The translations under genes were made by a program, and so were the position numbers. 64,000 nucleotides of DNA, taken from NCBI GenBank assembly GCA_024398875.1, contig JAKSIJ010000008.1:1-64000 (forward strand), in the 5' to 3' direction. Under the pieces are notes generated by a model, which ran no database searches, was not told the origin of the DNA, and saw only the letters and a program-made list of their open reading frames with translations. Of this stretch, positions 54,801-62,663 are shown piece after piece; the stretch's first letter is position 1, and each line of letters begins with the position of its first letter. The stretch is from Fibrobacter sp. (GTDB lineage Bacteria > Fibrobacterota > Fibrobacteria > Fibrobacterales > Fibrobacteraceae).

Positions 54801-57800
54801 CAACAGCCAAAATTTTAATGGTATACGTTTCGCTGGAGTCCGTCTTGGGCAACCTATTCAATCCGTTATTGAACCAACTATATGAATATGCGGAATCATT
54901 CTTGTTTGCTTTGAGATCGGCAAAGAATTTGTGGTCTACGACTTCCTTATTTGAATTTATCACATAAACATCAACATTTGCATCCCAATTTTTAATGCCA
55001 TAGAAAATTTTCATGGAATCTAGACTATATACTGCCATTTCACAATCCTCTGACAGCACACTGCACTCATTAGTGCTTTTTTTAAGCATAATATAATCAG
55101 GAATTTTTTCATCTAAAGCAATCTTTAACGCATCTCTTTTCAGGACAATGCTTTTATTAACAACTTTCACATAGGGTGAATCCTTGGTATTTTCTGTTAT
55201 TTCAGCTGTTAATCTTGCCAAAGAACCTGAAGGGTATGTTCCCGTAACAGATGTTCCATTCCAAACAAAACTTAACCCGTATAGTTGCGGATTTACATTC
55301 CATCCTATGGCGAACGGGGACGTAACAGGCGTATTCATTTCTGGAATCCAATAAAATCCGTCCTGTCTGCTATCGCCAAAGAAAACCGGCATTTGAATTT
55401 CGGTCGAATCAATACTTTCATTATTCTCCACTGCAATTCGAAAAGCCCCTTTCGACTGAAAAACTAAATGTCCCTTTTCGCCATAAACGACCATTACACT
55501 ATCCGGAAAAGTGGGCAAAATCAATTCAGGAGAAAGACCGTTGTCGAAAGGAAATAAGGAATTTTCAAGACCAATAGGACGATATTCCACACGGCAATTG
55601 TAATCCATTTCATAGTCTCCAGGTCCGCCACATGTTTTTTCTAGAGTCTTGGAATCGTAGTGTATATGAAATCGAGAAAAATTCGGTAAGCCCTTCCATT
55701 TTAAGTGATATGCAAGGTTATCATCTTGGTAAAACCACACCCCTCGCTCATTTGCTGCAAGAACGGAATCAGAGGGAACCCCATAATATGGATTTCTTTG
55801 AATGTTTGCCACAGAATAATCAAATAGACCTTTACTAGTTTCATCTTCTCCATAAAGATGCAGCATATAACTCTCTTCAAAATACCCGTCAAGATGAAGC
55901 GACACTTGCACAGAATCTTTACCAACAGTCAGAGATTCCTCGGATACATCTAATTTTACAATCGGTCCATTTCCATTAATTGACGTTGTGTCTGGTTTTT
56001 TCAAAACAATCGACGTTTCAACAGTTTTCCAATCACAGGACATACAAGATTGTACTCCAAGTTCAATGCAGACTTTCTCATCGCTATCAACGAAATCATT
56101 ATGAAGGTATCCAAGAATACCTTCATTACTCTGCCCTATTTTTGAAATATTTTTATCTTTAGACTGATTTGAAGATATTGTCTCAATGCCTTCCTCTTTC
56201 CATACAGAGTCGCCACAACTACGATAGCGTAGGCGATAACGAGTAGAAGAAGATTCCTTCAGCGAACTTGGAGGCGCGATACCCACAATTGGAATAATCG
56301 GATTTGAACTCTCAGAAACATTCAATACAGGATATGATATTAACGGAACTCGTTCTCCTATGTAAAACATATCCGTGCGATAGGCTTCATTACCAGCGAC
56401 ATCCGCACAACCCACATTTAAATATCTTAACCCATGATTGATTCCCACAGCAGATTCATCAATTGCGAATTGAATTGTATCTGCTTTCAGCAACAAAATA
56501 GAATCATTTTTTCTAATTTCACGCCAACTAGAATCGCCATCGCCACCCAAAATGCGGTATTGGCAAAACATCCCCATACGGTTTGACTCAATATCATTCT
56601 TTTCATTCACTACGACAGATGCCCTATAATCCTTCACGGAATCAGGATATACCAATTTTGAACTCACTAGGCTCAATATATTGGGGGAAGTTCGGTCAAC
56701 GCGCAAGAGTTCCCCTACTCTAGCTGAATTTTTATTTCCTGCCAGATCTCGCAAATCGGCTCTGAGCCTATAATCTCCATCAGACAAGCGCATATTTTCA
56801 TATTCATTCCATATTCCGGATACGGAGTTACCATTAACAACAATTGAATCTCCAGCCCTCTCAATTTTAGATGTATCTGCAGCATGAATAAAATTCCACA
56901 GAATTGAGATTTTAGAACTGTCACATCCGCCACATTCATCATTCACAGAATAGGAAATTTTCAGAAGTTCTTCGCCATTTAGGTATCTCACCCCAAACTG
57001 TTGAGCAGGACGGTCTAGGCTATCCGTCTTTTTCAACGTTTCAAGGGAAAGTTCCTTTATTTTCATAACTGGAGCATCTCTGTCTACACGGAAATACGCA
57101 TTTCTTGTGGTAACGTTTAATCCAGAACTGGAATTCTCGACAAATTTCCAGTCATCGTCTCCTAGGGCTTTAGGATCTGCCATTATTTTAGATATAAGGG
57201 CATTGACTGAATCATAGGCGGCCCTATTCGGTACAGCATAATCAACAGCAAACGTTGATACTCTATAAAGCCCACTTTCAGCAATTAATTCTCTTATTGA
57301 GTCACTCCAGGGTACTGCGAAATCTTTAGAAGAAATATTGTACATCGCCGCAAGCTCTTTTACCTTTTTGAAGTCAGCCCCATTGGGCTCATTGCTCTTT
57401 TCCAGTATCCAACGCAAGGCATGAATATCCGGTGTATGCGCAGAATCCTGCCATACAAACCGCGCTATGAAAGGGACACTATCTGGATTAACAAAAGAAT
57501 TGTCCACATAGATGTCAAACAGAGGTGCTTGACGATCTATTTCAAAAGACACATTAAACAAACCGGTTGTATCAATATTCCCTGATGAATCCGAAATATA
57601 AGCTCTCAGTTGCCATTCATGGCTTCCATCAAACAATGAAGAAATTGATTGCTGAGAACAAAAATTCATATCACGAATCCCATCTGGCGTCCCTATCATC
57701 TTTTTTCTAGTTCCAGTTCCAATATCTCCACCAACATAAATGATATCGCTCGCACTATCAACTTTGAATCCCTGATAATCCAAGACACTAACAAACGCAT

Positions 57801-60408
57801 CAAAACCATCCACTTTGTTCAAGACAGCATCACGGACAGGCCAATTTGACTTTAATAGATTGTCCGTTGCCTTGAACAGGTAGTAAAGCCGCTGCGTGTT
57901 ACTGAGGCCAATCTTGTTCACGGTAGAAATCGTGACCGTATTCTGGTTATCTTTTTGAATCGCGAGAAGGTTGTTGTAGCCATACTTGCGAGGTTCAAAA
58001 TCAAACTGGCCGTTCTTCTTCACGGGATGCGGGACGGTCTTGAGCGAATCGTAGCGCGCGACCTTGCCGCCCTTGCCGTCGTCCACGGAATCCTTGACCC
58101 ATTTCACAGGACCCCACGTTCCGCCGCCGCTGCGCTTGAACACGGAGCATGCGTCATTCGCGTCGGGGTCCTTAGTCACATCACACTCCCAGGCGATTTC
58201 CTCTTGGTAGTTGAAGTTCATGCGAATCTGGCGAAGGCGATGTGGCATCAGGTCGTCCACAACGAACGAATACTTTTCAATCCAGTTGTCCACCGTAATC
58301 GCGGGAACGTTGTAACGCTCCACGTGACGGATGGGGACGGATTTCGGCGCAAGGTCGCCATCCGGGGTGAGACCATCCACCTTTTCCCAGCGGTCCATCT
58401 TCATGCCAATCGAAGACCAGTCGGAAGAGGAATGAAACTTGAGGGGCGAATCCTGGAAATCAGCATAATTCTGACGCTTGAACGAGCCATAAGATTGCAG
58501 AGTGTCGTTATAAATGGAATCACCCTTGTCATTCGTTCCATTGTAAATAAACTTACCCGAGGAATCCTTCGGCGCTTCACTTCTCGCCACAAGCGAGTCA
58601 ATCTTTCCATAAAGTCCGATTTCGCAAAACTGCGCCGTGTCGCTGACATCCGCGCCGTAGAAACAGTTGCGGTTCAGCGTGGACGATTCGCGAGCCGACA
58701 CGCTCATCTTGGACAAACTATTCATCGTCCTCGAATCGCTCAGCGCCATGTTCACGAAAGGCTTCTCGTAGAGGAAGTCTTCCATGAGGTAGGGCGTGTA
58801 CGAAGAACCCGCGGACGAACCAATCGGGGAGAAGGAGTTGGCAGACTTCATCTTTAGATTTTCTAACGTTTCAGAAAAAATCGGTCGCAAGTGAGAGTAC
58901 TTAAGTTCATCAATTAAATCCTCCGACAATAGAGAAATTAACGAATTGCCAATAAGAGCTGTCGTCCCCGCTATAATGGCAATGTTTGCAGCAATTGCAG
59001 CAGGCTTTACCCAAGCCAAAGCGACATCAGCGCCAAGACACGCTGTCGCAGCAATCGCCGTTGCTTCCGCAGCAACCCGCCACCCATCGCTATCAGCTGT
59101 TGGCGCAGCATTGAATCTAGCTCGTTTTACATCTGCAACGCCCGACGTTAAACTATATGTATTTTCCGCCCACCCAGATTCTTTCGACACAAGTGAGGAA
59201 CCCTGTTCTCTTGCAGACGCCGATGCCCATAATCCAACCGTATTCGCCTTTGACGCCAACGCAAATGTATAGGGGCTTAGCAAATCATCATCACTCTCAC
59301 TTAATTGCGAAAAGAAATTTTCAATCCCAACAGAAATCTCAGAAGGTATCAAAAAATTCATCAATTCGGGATAGTTCTTATGAGGATCAGTAAATGTAAT
59401 GCTGCTGTCAGCACCTAACAACCTAAACATCGGCAACGAATCATGGGCTTCAATCTCCTTCAAATAATCAATATGCCCCTTTCCTTTATTTAGCGGATTA
59501 ACATAATCAACTAAAGGATCGCTATCGACATAATCATCCAGGCCATCTAATATTTTAGGGCCTATAACCGAGTAATCCAGCCATTGCGCAAGCAAAATCA
59601 TAACAGACGATGTTACGCCAACAGTTTTCGTCACGGCACCACCCGTCATGGTCGCCACACCAATTATAGCCATCAATGCATCAGTTACAATATGTTGCGA
59701 TAGCGCGACATCCCTATTTTTTAAATCCAGTTCCATATTCAACGCACCGGTGCCTTCGTGAGGGGAATCAAGCGTGATTATTTTATCCACATCCCCGTGA
59801 TAATAGTTGCTATTTTGGACATATTCACGAGATACAACACCACCCATTGAATGACCAATGAGAATGTAGCGGGATGCAAGTTGACGGTATAAATCAGAAT
59901 ATTTACGAATAGAATCAAGCGCAACTTGACCAGAATCTTTTCGACCCGTACCCGGATTATAAAAAATCGCTTTCACCTCCTGCGCCTCTTCAACAAGAGC
60001 ACGGCGTTTACCAAATTTTTCATTTTTCTTATTCCACGTCCGGTTTCCCAGTTCATAAGCATTGTTTATAGAACTATTCGCAGGATTAGTAAATGAACGC
60101 CAATGATACACATAGGAGTTTCTTGGATTTCTGTTATTGCCAATATCAGGCTCCTCAAACACCGTATTCGATAGCCATTTGGTTATTCTGTCATCATTCC
60201 CATACTTTCCAAGTGTCGCATTACCAAGATAGCCCGCAGAATCATTAGCAGATGGATAGTTAATGTCCTCTGGTATTCCCTTCCCCGACTCATAAGCACC
60301 ATGCACCATAAGAACATTATAGTTTGCAATAGATTCCATCGGCTTGGGAATAGACCAAGACTCACAAATAATGGAAACAATTAAGAATAGAACAATTCGC
60401 TTTTTCAT
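48889..60408 (-). CDS. Giant (3839-residue) secreted lipase-like protein with Ig-like, LamG, CBM-like and C-terminal sorting-like domains
   Basis: A signal peptide (about 1-20) precedes a PGAP1/lipase-like alpha/beta hydrolase: 'VLMVHGAYE', nucleophile Ser187 in 'LIGHSMGGVVSREY', and 'LDSPHEGTG'. A hydrophobic segment follows near 450-500. Ig-like segments each begin 'RVDRxxP' (about 960-1260), then long unassigned beta-rich stretches. Near 3050-3250 is a LamG/concanavalin-type domain ('WAHVAVVSDADGVRFYVDG'), then a CBM6/35-like module and two tandem CBM3-like modules ('YYFRGEDP', 'YYFHVEEG', each with a W(S/N)-rich end), and a terminal 70-residue sorting-like domain. It probably acts at the cell surface on plant-wall esters or lipids. 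Base composition is mosaic along the gene. GGAG precedes the ATG, 3 bp after the lipoprotein gene. Confidence 0.88.
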   Translation of the reverse strand: MKKRIVLFLIVSIICESWSIPKPMESIANYNVLMVHGAYESGKGIPEDINYPSANDSAGYLGNATLGKYGNDDRITKWLSNTVFEEPDIGNNRNPRNSYVYHWRSFTNPANSSINNAYELGNRTWNKKNEKFGKRRALVEEAQEVKAIFYNPGTGRKDSGQVALDSIRKYSDLYRQLASRYILIGHSMGGVVSREYVQNSNYYHGDVDKIITLDSPHEGTGALNMELDLKNRDVALSQHIVTDALMAIIGVATMTGGAVTKTVGVTSSVMILLAQWLDYSVIGPKILDGLDDYVDSDPLVDYVNPLNKGKGHIDYLKEIEAHDSLPMFRLLGADSSITFTDPHKNYPELMNFLIPSEISVGIENFFSQLSESDDDLLSPYTFALASKANTVGLWASASAREQGSSLVSKESGWAENTYSLTSGVADVKRARFNAAPTADSDGWRVAAEATAIAATACLGADVALAWVKPAAIAANIAIIAGTTALIGNSLISLLSEDLIDELKYSHLRPIFSETLENLKMKSANSFSPIGSSAGSSYTPYLMEDFLYEKPFVNMALSDSRTMNSLSKMSVSARESSTLNRNCFYGADVSDTAQFCEIGLYGKIDSLVARSEAPKDSSGKFIYNGTNDKGDSIYNDTLQSYGSFKRQNYADFQDSPLKFHSSSDWSSIGMKMDRWEKVDGLTPDGDLAPKSVPIRHVERYNVPAITVDNWIEKYSFVVDDLMPHRLRQIRMNFNYQEEIAWECDVTKDPDANDACSVFKRSGGGTWGPVKWVKDSVDDGKGGKVARYDSLKTVPHPVKKNGQFDFEPRKYGYNNLLAIQKDNQNTVTISTVNKIGLSNTQRLYYLFKATDNLLKSNWPVRDAVLNKVDGFDAFVSVLDYQGFKVDSASDIIYVGGDIGTGTRKKMIGTPDGIRDMNFCSQQSISSLFDGSHEWQLRAYISDSSGNIDTTGLFNVSFEIDRQAPLFDIYVDNSFVNPDSVPFIARFVWQDSAHTPDIHALRWILEKSNEPNGADFKKVKELAAMYNISSKDFAVPWSDSIRELIAESGLYRVSTFAVDYAVPNRAAYDSVNALISKIMADPKALGDDDWKFVENSSSGLNVTTRNAYFRVDRDAPVMKIKELSLETLKKTDSLDRPAQQFGVRYLNGEELLKISYSVNDECGGCDSSKISILWNFIHAADTSKIERAGDSIVVNGNSVSGIWNEYENMRLSDGDYRLRADLRDLAGNKNSARVGELLRVDRTSPNILSLVSSKLVYPDSVKDYRASVVVNEKNDIESNRMGMFCQYRILGGDGDSSWREIRKNDSILLLKADTIQFAIDESAVGINHGLRYLNVGCADVAGNEAYRTDMFYIGERVPLISYPVLNVSESSNPIIPIVGIAPPSSLKESSSTRYRLRYRSCGDSVWKEEGIETISSNQSKDKNISKIGQSNEGILGYLHNDFVDSDEKVCIELGVQSCMSCDWKTVETSIVLKKPDTTSINGNGPIVKLDVSEESLTVGKDSVQVSLHLDGYFEESYMLHLYGEDETSKGLFDYSVANIQRNPYYGVPSDSVLAANERGVWFYQDDNLAYHLKWKGLPNFSRFHIHYDSKTLEKTCGGPGDYEMDYNCRVEYRPIGLENSLFPFDNGLSPELILPTFPDSVMVVYGEKGHLVFQSKGAFRIAVENNESIDSTEIQMPVFFGDSRQDGFYWIPEMNTPVTSPFAIGWNVNPQLYGLSFVWNGTSVTGTYPSGSLARLTAEITENTKDSPYVKVVNKSIVLKRDALKIALDEKIPDYIMLKKSTNECSVLSEDCEMAVYSLDSMKIFYGIKNWDANVDVYVINSNKEVVDHKFFADLKANKNDSAYSYSWFNNGLNRLPKTDSSETYTIKILAVASDDSTQKDSTTSEFNVIYANSMVNMTPASPQTAGTPSVYVSEAVWDSNYSSFRYEPIADYLVQADVEGWYLPDSLQGTLQYTAEPSGSQIPLAFDAERFSLGILRQRDSIDLVIFVVFDAKLDENGCDSGSPTYDGERHLFYRKKLVHFYKNKTVLDTLIFHESVGSIEDGRAFSVNENSILNVYAFPAYMKDSTDESLSKDTMNAFAHFSYVMPKPTRNHSNDVSDEWGALQDTVNVGCHADSLKDCNYGAENYNPEAKLFKLKIDPQNEECTLIHNGGAVKVMSWNYLGLEQCPIHNTYYYYNLGQVRNGAHCYNNDKGFEDIIFTLSLEIPEFYWNAGFGYDNLVNKTIRFDPTNTTIYGESSGYMKVLENQMESGFLKDSKRRGYSYYDGTKWKHSNTYGRLTPFETQHLPFFTSRELTGSDNIFLFPDEISGYGKPSKFSMKFYAKDKTSHFVADVFGKDIKGNSYHRQLTSLNKNFDTDLLQHGGVDFFVSYNKVVAELETKADSLKVSYLFPAPIGKIPAGNDSLKYYRAASRIHYYVGDYDDTLWRQRYVTLPYFRNLSSLSNYTNLLDAKLPYSPDSISALGISKDVESKVRKNGEFRLQSNDYNNQKHSFYHTTGLEDLGAPSLNYKWKFTLKGVDTSLYKSSKDSIYINAQQLKSKIYRKSMDSLSLLPTKKTSASVAKESLYVGQLPWVKNFKINSAQVTYLDSSEHTHFAIGTQMPTESNVDIEYKKDINQRRLKEFVEVRGYLEANKVYRLAYLKDGVYYSVLDSVRVESSGNHRITWFNTNRLQGNTQFLLTWGDAASNYYYITFDMVVGAGINTETDNIVHSALKDVTVSFPQGSFPNGENITVRTANAQDYGLDVYEDMAIVGPIVEVLPSYDFGVGPYPRIQTRISKEEMTRNGITPQALRLYKVDFVNRKFVPLEDALYGYLDADEKPLVNDDADGNVKMCPSPLDKSCGGMGDDWEYMLISAETRTFSVFVAMDSVITDSLNRISPVDTLPAEFACVVPRDSLWLGLDNGYMAYGASCNHPGVGMVSLYRDGGLVAEIHGNTPDTIVYDGTRSLGLSPVGKIPTGVYESRYLGISTLGFEQQIAGPLVYTDSLRPVVEGFTVQESSDVLDRIFTVSARVADSESGLASVSLSPVFGGISLRELELTPDSSGTVNATFRLTREELSGCMGCKLRMAFRAEDFGHNHADTTYVSDRLYPYPATLALWYPAREGTGAKAYEFLNGEHDLELSSVQNPWQSDAGIYFGAASDHAVGSGRVDLGTTDSYTLEFRMKRGNAPDVWRNIISFTGPGNLSIRLLQKGRSLSLSEGGREWISGDVLPALTKSWAHVAVVSDADGVRFYVDGTPVKFVPGGISADRELYGSLTLGSSSGNSFVGNIADVRFYTGALTGSEIAYLSMPATDNGNLSNVIVVSVKDVNVMNGFSGQFSCAVAGNRYLEAGGDASRLRMNVFVEKAGDYQVVVYARSANLSSAEVSVGEGTVVSGTLALSGVWRASALSGAALHLSRGTHSILLEAPTGVQIGGIALSEATISPAMVAWGRGLTGMDMEAQSPSKIQTSLKYEGFLDRSMLRPRIRLKNISDETINGYSVRYYFRGEDPTQVQTSAFFPQNSVDLQIHSESARTGYAEWDFNGFVLAPNDSAFYGEGPHFGLYNADWSPWNAEDDPSFVTAAMDGYAVDEGIVVLDRDNNLIGGRCVEMEDEASIVVKPRVLASDTRNDNQASEIHFTVENLGNTALRDFEVRYYFHVEEGLAPIMDINYLSACSTAELESLGSGRFQVRVRCRGSIGAGNAMNDPVNISLHLSGWANIWNSSDDPGHVGLSTSMAEARGICVFDSLGNRIYGDDPSWPETSIVAGTSNGNPETLDNGYHGDVSIPIVRTEDGLVLSLDSWTTLSLDLVNAIGIPVKSIFNGTLQPGEQLVAVDWTGINPRTTYLVLKINGTIKATKLLSLL

Positions 60409-60411
60409 ACT

Positions 60412-61290
60412 TTACTCCAATTCAACAACAATCTCATCATTTTGATAAAATGACAAGCCTCCACGCCATATTGCACCAGAACAAACAACCTGACCATTAA
60501 TTAGATTACATAAATTAGCGTTAGGCAGCAAAACATCTCCCCAAAAATCACCAACTGTAAATTTTACAGGGACATCAATGGTATCTTTTCCATTTCGCAA
60601 AAGAACAGCTTCGAAAGCATGATCTCCAGGCATAAAGCAATACACATCCTCACCCCAAGCCCTTACATCGTCGCACTTCCGAATCCATTCCAAATCATTA
60701 TCAAGCCGTTTGTATGTAAGAGTCTTTTTCGTCGTATCCAAAACGGCATACTGGCAACTGTCCCCATCAGCATTCAAAGGGCCTTGCACAAAAAACAGAC
60801 CGTCATTCCAAATTCTTAAACGGTTTACTTGGAAAACTTCTTGACAACCTTTTTTTTGCACAACATATTCAACAACAAAAGGCTTTTCACCCAGTTTCCA
60901 AAAAGAGATTGACCCTGATTCAGATCCCCATATTATCGAATCAGCCACTTGCCCTCGAGCGTACTCATAATAATCATTATCCAAGGAATCAGTCCAACGA
61001 GGACCATCTTCCTGCACTCTATAGTTAAAAACGCGCAACCTAGTATGTCCTCTGCCGCCACGTGTCCCTCCATCTGTTACATAACCCTCCTGCTCCTGAG
61101 ACCACGAGCGCCAATCGCTCACAATCACCAGACTATCATCTATAAAGCCAACAACTTTTTCCCCATCACGATATTCAGACCATTCAACCGGCCCCCATTC
61201 CCTGTTCAAGTCGCTGCACCCAGCCAGCATCCCGCCGCACACAAACGCAAGCATGGTTCCAGCGAACAATCCGCAAATCCTATTCATCAT
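60412..61290 (-). CDS. Hypothetical lipoprotein preceding the giant lipase-like gene
   Basis: 292 residues starting at the ATG 61290, 7 nt after GGAGG (a TTG at 61296 lies too close to that site). The lipoprotein signal ends in 'MLAGC' before 'SDLNREWG'. The rest is beta-rich and aromatic, with no family I recognise; Trp and Asp are frequent and the spacing suggests a beta-propeller or jelly-roll fold, but no repeat is clear. It is 3 bp upstream of the giant gene and surely cotranscribed, so it may be an outer-membrane partner or inhibitor of that enzyme. Confidence 0.8.
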   Translation of the reverse strand: MMNRICGLFAGTMLAFVCGGMLAGCSDLNREWGPVEWSEYRDGEKVVGFIDDSLVIVSDWRSWSQEQEGYVTDGGTRGGRGHTRLRVFNYRVQEDGPRWTDSLDNDYYEYARGQVADSIIWGSESGSISFWKLGEKPFVVEYVVQKKGCQEVFQVNRLRIWNDGLFFVQGPLNADGDSCQYAVLDTTKKTLTYKRLDNDLEWIRKCDDVRAWGEDVYCFMPGDHAFEAVLLRNGKDTIDVPVKFTVGDFWGDVLLPNANLCNLINGQVVCSGAIWRGGLSFYQNDEIVVELE

Positions 61291-61837
61291 AATCAAACCT
61301 CCAACATCATCCGTTCAGCCCGCAGAGCATACGAGCGCGTGACGAACGCCACATACAAATATATTCAAAATTTTGAACAAATCCAAAGAAGCCTAAGTAG
61401 CACTTTTTGTAAACTTTCTCAGCTAAAAAACAAAGCAATGGACTGCCGTCCCCGATCAGGTCGGGGACAGGCTCCCCTTCGGCCTCGCAGTGACAACGTG
61501 GGAAAAGACGGCCATTCCCTATCAAACAAAAAGTTTCCATTATACCTGCCAATTGCAACTTTTCTCAAAACATGTTCAAGAAAGTAACACGTGTACACTG
61601 AATTAAACAGCAAGCTTAATTGCCGTGCCTTGTCTTGGCACACCTACCTTAATTTATTCTTATTCACAGCAAAACCTCCAAGGCGCTCCGAACCTTCTCG
61701 GAAATACCCATCGCAGTCGCATAGGCCCCAAGCAAGGCAAGCGCAGTCTCGTAAGAAAATACGACTCTCGGATTTAGGTACTAGCAGGTATACCCTTTAT
61801 TTTCGCCAAGCAATTTTTACCCATTTTTGGGCGTTCT
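61291..61837. other. Intergenic region with a GTCCCCGA palindrome and a weak coding trace
   Basis: No convincing gene. At about 61449-61469 GTCCCCGA and TCGGGGAC form a palindrome, followed by 'GGCCTCGCAGTGACAA', a REP-like element related in style to those at 31.3 and 36.9 kb. On the minus strand 61664-61780 is an open frame without a start codon that reads 'VVFSYETALALLGAYATAMG' and ends 'VRSALEVLL'; it may be a gene relic or part of a dispersed repeat. Confidence 0.4.
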
Positions 61838-62083
61838 CTATTCTCCAATATCCAGGAACCGCTCTACTTCCGTTCCATCCGGCAAAATCTTCTTGCTTTC
61901 AAATTCTTCCTTGGGCCTGACCCAGACAGTGCCCTTGGGGTAATCCGGCTTGCTGTATTCGCTACGGTAAACCACTAAACGTTGCACATTCTCTGTACTT
62001 ACAGCATCGGCTTCCAAAACCGTATAGATGAACTCTTTGCTCTTGAAATGCTGATAGCGATGGCCTTTGATTGCAACAGACAT
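61838..62083 (-). CDS. DUF1653-family small protein
   Basis: 81 residues starting at the ATG 62083, which overlaps the Nudix stop codon (TAATG). 'GHRYQHFKSKEFIYTVLEAD', 'QRLVVYRSEY' and 'GTVWVRPKEEFESK' match the DUF1653 pattern (a YxHFKGxxY-like start, VVYR and a W-x-RP-x-x-x-F end). Function unknown; cytoplasmic. Such proteins are often fused or adjacent to Nudix or other small hydrolases, consistent with coupling here. Confidence 0.85.
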   Translation of the reverse strand: MSVAIKGHRYQHFKSKEFIYTVLEADAVSTENVQRLVVYRSEYSKPDYPKGTVWVRPKEEFESKKILPDGTEVERFLDIGE

Positions 62084-62619
62084 TACGCCTCCAAATTTTT
62101 TATCCAGTTGTAGTCCTTTGGATGATCCACAAATTTCTCCGGATGGGCTTTCCACATTTCGAGAAATTCCTCCCGAGTCATCCACACGAAATCATCAACC
62201 TCTCCCGGCTGCGGCACTAGTGCGACAGATTCCGCCGCAGACAAAGTAATGCGATAGGTGTCGTAATATTCGTTGTCGAAATAAGTGCCATCGTTCAGCA
62301 CATTTTCATGCGTCGCTTCAAAGAGGTACTTCAAATCCTCCGCCCGCTTCGTCACGCCCAATTCCTCACGGAGTTCCCGCAAGCCCGCATGCAGGCTATC
62401 ATCACCAGCGGAAATATGGCCCGCACAACTGGTATCTAGCAAGTTCGGGTTATTCTCCTTCAGGTGGCTCCGCAGCTGAAACAGAATGCGGCCAGCATCA
62501 TCAAAAGCCCAGATGTGGACAGTTCTGTGCCACAAGCCTTTGGCATGAACCTCCGTGCGCCCGCGGGCATAACCTGCGCCACTTCCATCAGGATTCAAAA
62601 TGTCGATTTGCTCTTCCAT
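62083..62619 (-). CDS. Nudix hydrolase (IDI-like subfamily)
   Basis: 178 residues. The Nudix box reads 'GHISAGDDSLHAGLRELREE' and continues LGV; in the Gx5Ex7REUxEExGU pattern Asp replaces the first Glu while the metal-binding REL-REE part is intact. The N-terminal 'RGRTEVHAKGLWHRTVHIW' and the general layout resemble the YfcD/isopentenyl-diphosphate-isomerase-like Nudix subgroup. It probably hydrolyses a nucleoside or isoprenoid diphosphate; substrate unknown. Its stop is shared with the start of the DUF1653 gene. Confidence 0.92.
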   Translation of the reverse strand: MEEQIDILNPDGSGAGYARGRTEVHAKGLWHRTVHIWAFDDAGRILFQLRSHLKENNPNLLDTSCAGHISAGDDSLHAGLRELREELGVTKRAEDLKYLFEATHENVLNDGTYFDNEYYDTYRITLSAAESVALVPQPGEVDDFVWMTREEFLEMWKAHPEKFVDHPKDYNWIKNLEA

Positions 62620-62663
62620 TCTACCGCAAAACTACTAATTCGCAGCCTCGGCGAACGCGGCGC

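Noticed and set aside
61591-61920. Plus-strand 109-codon frame
   Set aside because: Overlaps the end of the DUF1653 gene in antisense, has Arg/Ser/Pro-rich composition and no motif; may belong to a dispersed repeat.
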